Shown here piece after piece: positions 44,688 to 50,277 of a stretch of DNA of 50,277 bases. The DNA lies in NCBI GenBank assembly GCA_002470515.1, contig DKML01000029.1, positions 71,336 to 121,612 of the forward strand. The letters run 5' to 3'. This DNA comes from Proteobacteria bacterium UBA7415 (lineage in GTDB: Bacteria > Pseudomonadota > Gammaproteobacteria > Arenicellales > Arenicellaceae). Numbering within the stretch: position 1 is the stretch's first letter; every line of letters starts with the position of its first letter. Both the position numbers and the translations under genes were made by a program. The notes under the pieces were generated by a model that did no database searches, had not been told where the DNA came from, and worked only from the letters and a program-made list of their open reading frames with translations.

Positions 44688-45323
44688 TGACGGACACTAT
44701 AAATGAGAGACAATGCTCTCTCAGGAGTATCCCGATGACAACTAAACGAAAGCCCTACAAAACCTACCCCAAAGAGTTCAAGCTTGAAGCTGTACGCTTG
44801 ATGGAAACGTCTAACAGGCCTGCATCTGAAATCGCTGCAGAGCTAGGAATCCGTCGCAATCTGCTCTACAAGTGGAAGGAACAACTCGAAACCAAAGGTG
44901 AAGCAAGTCTCAAAAGTAAGCGAGGTCGACCTTTAAGCGCCGACCAAGGTGAAGTAACGACCTTGCGCCAGGAGAATGAGCGTCTGCGTGAAGAGGTAGA
45001 AATTCTAAAAAAGGCCGCAGCGTACTTTGCTCGAGAGCTCAAGTGAAGTACGCCTTTATCCGAGACGCTGCCTCAGCACATTCAATCGTTACACTTTGCC
45101 GTGTGTTGAGCGTTTCAAGCAGTGGTTTTTATGACTGGCTAGATCGGCCAATGAGCACTACTGCTGCGAAGAACCGGCAACTCACGACCAAGATTCGCTG
45201 CTTCCATAAGGCCAGCAATGACATCTATGGTGCACCGCGACTACAACGAGACCTAAGCGACGACGGTGAACATGTAAGTCGACAGCGTGTTAGCAGACTC
45301 ATGAAAGGTCACCGGCTCCAAAG
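44688..45323 (+). mobile_element. Truncated IS3-family insertion sequence
   Basis: The element starts around TGACGGACACTATA at 44688 and holds intact orfA and the first ~90 codons of orfB in the -1 frame, overlapping as GTGA. The slippery heptamer A-AAA-AAG at 45007-45013 is correctly phased for -1 frameshifting into orfB, and that frame is open from there. The right end and most of the DDE integrase domain are missing: sequence joins a lipoprotein gene remnant at about 45310-45332, where CACCGGCTC is directly repeated. No matching right inverted repeat is visible. Confidence 0.85.
44735..45046 (+). CDS. IS3-family transposase OrfA
   Basis: 103 residues: an N-terminal helix-turn-helix of the HTH_Tnp_1 type (YPKEFKLEAVRLMETS, SEIAAELGIRRNLLYKWKEQ) and a C-terminal leucine-zipper coiled coil (LRQENERLREEVEILKKAAAY). 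It binds the IS ends and, fused to OrfB by frameshifting, forms the transposase. ATG 44735 has AGGAG 7 nt upstream; the frame extends back to TTG 44687. Intact, but useless without a full orfB. Confidence 0.93.
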   Translation: MTTKRKPYKTYPKEFKLEAVRLMETSNRPASEIAAELGIRRNLLYKWKEQLETKGEASLKSKRGRPLSADQGEVTTLRQENERLREEVEILKKAAAYFARELK

Positions 45324-45339
45324 CACCGGCTCGTTTTGA
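45043..45339 (+). pseudogene. IS3-family transposase OrfB, 5' part only
   Basis: The frame begins GTGAAGTACGCC overlapping the orfA stop. It encodes the N-terminal HTH_21-type segment: YAFIRDAASAHSIVTLCRVL, SSSGFYDWLDRP, IYGAPRLQRDL and SRQRVSRLMKGH. After about residue 89 it runs into foreign sequence and stops at 45339. All three DDE catalytic residues lie in the missing part. Confidence 0.9.
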
Positions 45340-45585
45340 ATTCACCCCTGAATCAATAGCAGCGCCAACTAAGGCCCCAATCAAACCACCCGCCATGGCT
45401 CCAGAATCTACTCCAGATACGCTTTCTTGATGACTTATTGTTCCTATCTCATTGGACAATACAACAGCGTCTATTTTCTCAAACTCAAAAGCCGCACGAT
45501 TAAGTTCAACCGGTACGCTAGCGCAGGCGCTTAGTAGTAAAGAGAGTGCGAGCAGTAAAATAATTTTGTTCATTGAATGATTCAT
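45253..45585 (-). pseudogene. Glycine-zipper lipoprotein gene truncated by the IS remnant
   Basis: From ATG 45585 (AAGGAA 8 nt upstream) the frame gives a lipoprotein signal ending LLLSAC-AS, a short mature region (FEFEKIDAVVLSNEIG) and a glycine zipper GAMAGGLIGALVGAAIDSGV. After NSKRA (about 45325) the reading frame enters antisense IS orfB sequence and ends at 45253, so the native C terminus is gone. Small glycine-zipper lipoproteins sit in the outer membrane; function unknown. Confidence 0.75.
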
Positions 45586-45822
45586 TAAAGAGTTCCTTGT
45601 ATTTGTTTTGAGCAGCACGCACATAACCCTGATTATGATGAGTTAGTTTTATGACGGAGCGCGTTGAGACGTGAGTAATTGCGTAGGCGCAACTATATAG
45701 ATATGTTGGTGTTAAATGAACTGGTGATTTTTGATTTAGATGCTTTAAAAGTTGGTATCCGCATACTTGGCGTCTGATTGGGCGGGTATAAGAGCTCATC
45801 TTGGGCTGGGTTGTAATACCAC

Positions 45823-48153
45823 TTACGCTTTATATAAAAGTCGGATTCTCGCGCCGGTGGTTTGTTGACCATATTCTCGTTGTGAGATCTGATGTTGTGT
45901 CACTTTACCTATAGATACAAAGTGATCAGAGTCCTGTATTAATCGTGCGGCATCATCTGGCGCCAGCGTGGCAAGCAAGCCACCACTTGTTTGCGGGTCG
46001 ATTAATAGTGCGATGTTTGCGTCACAAGGCTTATTTGAAGCTTTCCCTGTTTTATCTAAGTTGTTGTCTAAGTTGCTATCTCCTTTAGCATCAATGTCGC
46101 AACGCTCTAAATATGCATCAAGTTGAGGATGCAAACTTGACCGCCAGCCCGATGTCGCCAGCTCAAGAGCGCCACTGAGCAGGGGTATATCATGCAGATT
46201 GAGCTCTGCGACTAAAGTTTGCGGATTGCTATCTAACATTTCTAACAAATGACCAAGCAAGCCAAAACCAGTCACATCGGTAACCGCGGTTGGGTGGTGA
46301 CTTGATAGTGCTTCCATTGCGCCCGCATTTGACAACAACATCATTTGTATTGCGGCATCAACAGAGTCGGCAGGTGCTTTTGCTTTCATATCCGCAGCCA
46401 TGACAACGCCCGTTCCCAACGGCTTACTCAAAACGATGACGTCACCGACATGAGTGCCTGACTTTGACCACTGGCCAGTAAGCGCTACCTCGCCGTTCGC
46501 CACAATGCCAAGGTGGGTTTCTAAACCTTCGCTACTGTGGCCGCCGCTCAATGTCGTATTCTGTTCAGACAACACCGATTGCATCGCCTGTAGCATACGC
46601 AGATGATCTCGTTGCTGTAAACGAATGTCATTAAAAGCCAAATTAATCCATGCTTGTACATGGACTGGCGTTGCACCCATCGCGTATAAATCGCTAAGTG
46701 CGTGATTGACGCAAATGTGGGCAAAGCGGCTATCGTCCGATATGAAGCTGCGAAATCCATCAATGCTTTGCACCGACCAAACTCCAGGGTTGGCTTGCCA
46801 GAGGACAGCGTCATCTACCTGTCGTGAAGGCTGTTGTTCTGAATTTGGTTCTGAATTTGGTTCTGAATTTTGTATCGAATTTTGTATCGAATTGAGTTTC
46901 GCTAAATTTTCAGTAAGCAGGGCAGGGCCTAATTTACTGGCACAACCACCACAATGGATTACCTCTGAACCGTCATCGAGCGTGTTTGCTGCTGCTGTCA
47001 TATCGAGCATTTTCATCGCAGTAAATTGCTGCATGAATTTTTGATCGATGTAGTCCTTCCATTTCCAGACCCACCGCCCACTAATGGCAAAGCCATTACG
47101 ACTGCCGACGGCTAGCTTATCGCCAAGCGCCAATAAGCTTAAGTACTGAGTTTGGAGGCTGACTGCTTTTAAGGTGTCGCCTGCAAATAGGCGACGTAGG
47201 TTGTCTTCCAAATATGGCGCTTGCCGTACCGCAAATACGCCGGCTTTAGGTCGTGGGTCTTGTAGATTAGCGGCAATATCACCCACTGCAAATACGTGCT
47301 TGTGTGAAACACTCTGCAGAGTGGTTTCTACCTGTATGAAGTTTGTGTCAGTACTTACTAACGAACTATCCGATAACCACGGCGCACCTACAGCGCCGGT
47401 ACACCAAATGCTGCTATCCAAAGCAATCTGTTTACCAGCATCGCTTGAAACTCCAGAATCCGTCACTCGAGCGACTGAAAATTCAGGGTGTAGTTGAATG
47501 TTGTACTCGTTTAGTGCTTGCTCGACACGCTGGATAACTCGATTTGGATAGCCCGATAAAATACGCTCACCGCGAAAAATAAGATGAAACCGAATTTTAG
47601 GGTGATGTCGCAAACGGTGCGCCATTGCGAGCACCAACTCTACGCCACCTGCACCCGCACCAATCACACCCCAATCGATAGTTTGAGCGCTTGGTTCAGC
47701 AACTGTGCTGTCCTCTTGGTGTGTTTCGAACGCGCTTAAGAGTTGCTGCCAACCCTGTTGAAAACCGGCTATGGGCTTAACGCCTAATGCATATTGACAA
47801 GCACCAGCAATGCGTTGGTCGGGTGTTGACCCAATGTCCACTGACAACACGTCAAATTCGAGCTCTGGTAGACCGGCCAAATTCAATCGTTTTTCATCCG
47901 CATCGATGCCCGTACAACGCGCTTTGATCCAGCGTACACCGGCCTTTCGGCACAACGCATTGAGATCAATATTAGTTTGCTCCAAGGAATAATGCCCTGC
48001 CACATAGCCGGGTAACATACCGGAGTAGGGCGTTAATGTTTTCTCGGATACGAGTGTAATGCGCACACTTGGAATAGGCCGCATAGCCAATGCTTTAATA
48101 AGTAACACGTGAGTGTGCCCGCCGCCTAGCAGTACTAAATCTTTACTCTGCAT
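45823..48153 (-). CDS. selD: Selenide, water dikinase fused to an N-terminal FAD/NAD(P) oxidoreductase
   Basis: 776 residues in two parts. Residues ~1-370: NDH-2-like pyridine nucleotide-disulfide oxidoreductase with FAD loop LVLLGGGHTHVLL, NAD-type loop WGVIGAGAGGVELVLAMA and FAVGDIAA. Residues ~395-776: selenophosphate synthetase with the catalytic Cys404 and Lys407 in HCGGCASK, VDDAVLW, the LGTGVVMAADM and TDVTGFGLLGHLLEM blocks, and IDPQTSGGLLA. SelD makes selenophosphate from selenide and ATP; the fused flavoprotein may supply reduced selenium. A 12-bp tandem repeat expands the loop after the Cys motif. Start: ATG 48153 (TTG 48156 precedes it), 14 nt past the mnmH stop. Catalytic Cys, not selenocysteine. 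Confidence 0.92.
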   Translation of the reverse strand: MQSKDLVLLGGGHTHVLLIKALAMRPIPSVRITLVSEKTLTPYSGMLPGYVAGHYSLEQTNIDLNALCRKAGVRWIKARCTGIDADEKRLNLAGLPELEFDVLSVDIGSTPDQRIAGACQYALGVKPIAGFQQGWQQLLSAFETHQEDSTVAEPSAQTIDWGVIGAGAGGVELVLAMAHRLRHHPKIRFHLIFRGERILSGYPNRVIQRVEQALNEYNIQLHPEFSVARVTDSGVSSDAGKQIALDSSIWCTGAVGAPWLSDSSLVSTDTNFIQVETTLQSVSHKHVFAVGDIAANLQDPRPKAGVFAVRQAPYLEDNLRRLFAGDTLKAVSLQTQYLSLLALGDKLAVGSRNGFAISGRWVWKWKDYIDQKFMQQFTAMKMLDMTAAANTLDDGSEVIHCGGCASKLGPALLTENLAKLNSIQNSIQNSEPNSEPNSEQQPSRQVDDAVLWQANPGVWSVQSIDGFRSFISDDSRFAHICVNHALSDLYAMGATPVHVQAWINLAFNDIRLQQRDHLRMLQAMQSVLSEQNTTLSGGHSSEGLETHLGIVANGEVALTGQWSKSGTHVGDVIVLSKPLGTGVVMAADMKAKAPADSVDAAIQMMLLSNAGAMEALSSHHPTAVTDVTGFGLLGHLLEMLDSNPQTLVAELNLHDIPLLSGALELATSGWRSSLHPQLDAYLERCDIDAKGDSNLDNNLDKTGKASNKPCDANIALLIDPQTSGGLLATLAPDDAARLIQDSDHFVSIGKVTQHQISQREYGQQTTGARIRLLYKA
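46837..46896. repeat. Five 12-bp tandem repeats inside selD
   Basis: Units of TTCTGAATTTGG (two copies), TTCTGAATTTTG, TATCGAATTTTG and TATCGAATTGAG lie head to tail and encode NSIQ-NSIQ-NSEP-NSEP-NSEQ. The repeat keeps the frame and falls in the loop between the catalytic Cys/Lys segment and the VDDAV strand of the SelD domain. Confidence 0.9.
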
Positions 48154-48167
48154 CAATACAAGCCTTG

Positions 48168-49268
48168 TTAGTTAACTCGGTCGCGCAACCAAGCACGAAC
48201 CTCTGACATGGTGCCCCGATGTATAATCCGCGATTGATTTTTTTGTTCATGGTGCTGGTATTGCGGGTCGTAGTACTCAGTCAACAACGTTTCAATCATC
48301 AAATGAAACCCTGCTGGGTCATCGTTAAACTTTAAATTGGCAATGGCAGTACTTAGCTGTGCCACTAAATGCTCATAACGTAATCCACCCAAACGCTTTT
48401 TGATTCGGCCTAAGCTCTCTAATGTGGACGTAGACAGGCTGTTCCAAGGGTCAACGTCTATAGACCTGTAATGAGCCAAACTAGTCGCTACATAATCATT
48501 AAAAAGCCGCTCAGTTCGCTCCGCCATTGTCGCTTCAAGCATAACAATTGGCGCTCGCGCCATCGCTTCTTTTAAACTCTCAGGCAGGTGAATACGCCCA
48601 ATCAAATGCGACTCAGCCTCAACCAAAATCGGAGCATCGACAGGGCAACGCATCCAGTCTATGGTGATCTGATTTTCCCAGTCTATCTGGGCCGGTTGAG
48701 CTTGAAACGTTTTACCGAACACGCTACCTCGGTGATTGGCTCGACCCTCAAGATCAATTGCATTAGCCAACGTTTCGATCAATGCCGTTTTTCCAACCCC
48801 AGTAGCACCACCAAGCAACACGATCTTATTAAGTGCACCCAAATGCTGGCTTTGCTGCAGTAAATACCCTCGCAATGCCTTGTAGCCCCCTTGTATAAGC
48901 GGGTACTCAATGCCAGACTCCTCTAGCCATTGCTGAGTGATCTTTGATCGCAAGCCCCCGCGAAAGCAGTACAAGTAACCGTTCGGATGACGGCTAATGA
49001 ATCGTTGCCATTGCTCAAGTCGATCACCCCGTACCTCTGTGGTTGCTAAACGCGTGCCGAGATCAATCGCGGCAGACTGACCATTAGCCTTATACTCTAG
49101 CCCAATAATATGTCGCTGATGGTCGTCCAATAGCGGTACGTTCACCGCCCCTGGGAATGCGCCAGCGCTAAACTCTATTGGCGCACGCACATCTAATAGC
49201 GGTGTATCCTGCTGAAATAGTTCAGCAAAATGAGCACTGCTAAGGTCGGGCCTTATGCGTGTGAGCAT
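48168..49268 (-). CDS. mnmH: tRNA 2-selenouridine synthase MnmH (SelU/YbbB)
   Basis: 366 residues, the usual size. The N-terminal rhodanese domain has LLDVRAPIEFSAGAFPGAVN and the active Cys101 in YCFRGGLRSK; a P-loop domain follows with LLGGATGVGKT (151-161) and the conserved SHLIGRIHLPE region. It replaces sulfur by selenium in 5-substituted 2-thiouridine at the tRNA wobble position using selenophosphate. It is the first gene of an operon with selD, 14 nt apart, which supplies that donor. The start ATG has only a weak ribosome-binding site. Confidence 0.95.
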   Translation of the reverse strand: MLTRIRPDLSSAHFAELFQQDTPLLDVRAPIEFSAGAFPGAVNVPLLDDHQRHIIGLEYKANGQSAAIDLGTRLATTEVRGDRLEQWQRFISRHPNGYLYCFRGGLRSKITQQWLEESGIEYPLIQGGYKALRGYLLQQSQHLGALNKIVLLGGATGVGKTALIETLANAIDLEGRANHRGSVFGKTFQAQPAQIDWENQITIDWMRCPVDAPILVEAESHLIGRIHLPESLKEAMARAPIVMLEATMAERTERLFNDYVATSLAHYRSIDVDPWNSLSTSTLESLGRIKKRLGGLRYEHLVAQLSTAIANLKFNDDPAGFHLMIETLLTEYYDPQYQHHEQKNQSRIIHRGTMSEVRAWLRDRVN

Positions 49269-49580
49269 AACTTGTATATAGGCTTAGAAAACATGTGGGA
49301 AGTGTACCGCGTATCAGAGACGGGCTAATGAAAATCAGGTTGATTCATTGGGGGGAGGCTGTTATTCATAAGTTCTCGACTCGATACTGATCGTTAACAC
49401 TTGTTCCATTACAATGGGGAAAATGGCGCCACTCTCTGCAATCCAAATTAGTTGCTCTACCCGTATAAGTAATGTTCCCCGATACTATTCACCAATATTG
49501 TCCATAACCAATAGGCCACTATCATCGAACAAATCATCACAACATGGCTAAGGGAGCATCAGCAATACGCTTTACTAATT
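49269..49580. promoter_or_regulatory. Divergent region between mnmH and dedA-like genes
   Basis: 312 bases with no independent gene. The last ~60 bases (from 49521) are in frame with the DedA gene and encode plausible DedA N-terminal sequence (IIEQIITTWLREHQQYALLI) but without ATG, GTG or TTG. The rest must hold the mnmH-selD promoter; I see no clear boxes. Confidence 0.45.
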
Positions 49581-50027
49581 GTGCCCCTTGTAGCCTTCCT
49601 CGAAGCATTCGTTGGAATAGGCGTGTTGGTGCCAGGCGTAATACTTTTATCGATATGCACGGTTTTGTATGTTGAGCAAATTGCGACGTTATGGCAAATG
49701 TTGCCTTTGGCCTTTGCTGGCGCAGCGCTTAGCGATCATTGCGGCTACTATTTTGGACGTTGGATGGGCCCCCGATTTCACAATTCCCAGTTTGCACAGA
49801 ACCGCGCCAAACTTTTAAACAAGGCAGAGCGACAGATAGTCAAATACGGTAACTATGCAATACTGATTGGCCGCCTAGTTATCGCCGTTCGTAGTATCGT
49901 ACCTCTATTGATAGGTGTCAGCGGAATGTCTCGCTTGAAATATACGACCTATGATCTTGTGGCCTGCGCCATCTGGGCCACTGGACTCGGATTGCTGGTG
50001 ATGGGTATTGGTGAAATATGGAGTTGA
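49581..50027 (+). CDS. DedA family membrane protein
   Basis: 148 residues from GTG 49581. It has the DedA/VTT core: FLEAFVGIGVLVPGVILL, then AGAALSDHCGYYFGRWMG (with the conserved acidic and Gly residues), a basic cytoplasmic loop, GRLVIAVRSIVPLLIGVSGM with the essential Arg pair, and a final helix. DedA proteins are linked to lipid (undecaprenyl phosphate) recycling and membrane homeostasis. Family members usually have ~20 more N-terminal residues; here those are encoded upstream of the GTG but lack a standard start codon, and AAGGGAG at 49550-49556 is too far from the GTG. The true start is unclear. Confidence 0.85.
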   Translation: MPLVAFLEAFVGIGVLVPGVILLSICTVLYVEQIATLWQMLPLAFAGAALSDHCGYYFGRWMGPRFHNSQFAQNRAKLLNKAERQIVKYGNYAILIGRLVIAVRSIVPLLIGVSGMSRLKYTTYDLVACAIWATGLGLLVMGIGEIWS

Positions 50028-50065
50028 GTTTCGCGCTGAGTTGTGAAAAAAAGGGGTGACTTAGG

Positions 50066-50219
50066 GTGCCTGTCCCGTTTGAGAAGACTTGCATCTATGC
50101 ATTCGTCACCCTGTCGTTTATTGGTGGAGGCGGCGGCTATCAATAAGTATGGTTAAGCTGCTGAAAATAAAAGGAATTATTTATTAAGTATTTTAAGATA
50201 CCCCCAATAGTACCCCCAA
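50066..50219. repeat. REP-like motif and paired C-rich repeats near the window end
   Basis: GTGCCTGTCC at 50066-50075 is the reverse complement of the motif at 42088. TACCCCCAA occurs at 50199-50207 and again at 50211-50219 (12-bp period) in AT-rich DNA; such paired boxes are reminiscent of sequences near tyrosine-integrase attachment sites. No gene is seen from 50028 to the end. Confidence 0.35.
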
Positions 50220-50277
50220 ACATAAAAGTAACCCCTTAGATTTAACTGTTTTTCGGCACGTTAGGAGACGTTTTCCT

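Noticed and set aside
46706..47044. 112-codon plus-strand frame inside selD
   Set aside because: Antisense shadow; its repeated GSEF stretch is the selD minisatellite read on the wrong strand.

Overview
The window is a chromosomal segment of a Gram-negative bacterium, most likely a marine gammaproteobacterium. The evidence is the combination of FabV, RsmJ, RsmE, a Rof-like Rho inhibitor, a PpiD-type SurA_N/parvulin chaperone, a Skp/OmpH chaperone, a TonB receptor of the carbohydrate/lipid-scavenging type, and a SelD fused to an FAD oxidoreductase next to MnmH. Base composition is moderate and I cannot name a genus.

Layout. 1-88: 3' end of tRNA-Asp and its terminator. 0.3-11.5 kb: core functions (pirin, tandem M16 peptidase, Kef-type antiporter, PpiD, FabV enoyl-ACP reductase, two 16S rRNA methyltransferases). 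11.7-15.7 kb: a tightly packed five-gene run (DinB-like, NRDE/TANGO2-like, membrane-anchored ATP-grasp ligase, OlsB-like N-acyltransferase, PlsC/OlsA-like O-acyltransferase) that looks like an aminolipid locus with an extra ligase. 15.9-18.5 kb: YHS protein, small membrane protein, Rof, second antiporter. 18.7-26.9 kb: TonB receptor, DUF2937 protein, GMC alcohol dehydrogenase, SdsA-type alkylsulfatase and a glycosyltransferase; the sulfatase and dehydrogenase fit successive steps of alkyl sulfate use. 26.9-29.7 kb: two amidohydrolase genes, the first interrupted by two in-frame stops. 29.7-38.8 kb: DUF885 protein, non-canonical NRAMP, CAP protein, broken VOC gene, acyl-CoA synthetase, alpha/beta hydrolase, 2OG-Fe(II) oxygenase, OmpH.

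38.9-45.8 kb is a decayed accessory region: broken or orphan secreted-protein genes, a lipase-like lipoprotein, short tandem repeats, a RAYT-like transposase fragment with REP-like motifs, a duplicated 3' end of selD, a rhamnosyltransferase-like gene and an IS3-family remnant that has run into a truncated lipoprotein gene. 45.8-49.3 kb is the minus-strand mnmH-selD operon for selenophosphate and selenouridine-tRNA. A DedA gene and a short stretch with paired C-rich repeats close the window.

The strongest leads are the ATP-grasp/OlsB/OlsA operon, the 180-bp selD 3'-end duplication bracketing the accessory island, four in-frame nonsense codons in three otherwise intact reading frames, and an NRAMP protein lacking the usual metal-site residues. 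All functional calls rest on motif recognition by eye; no database search was run.
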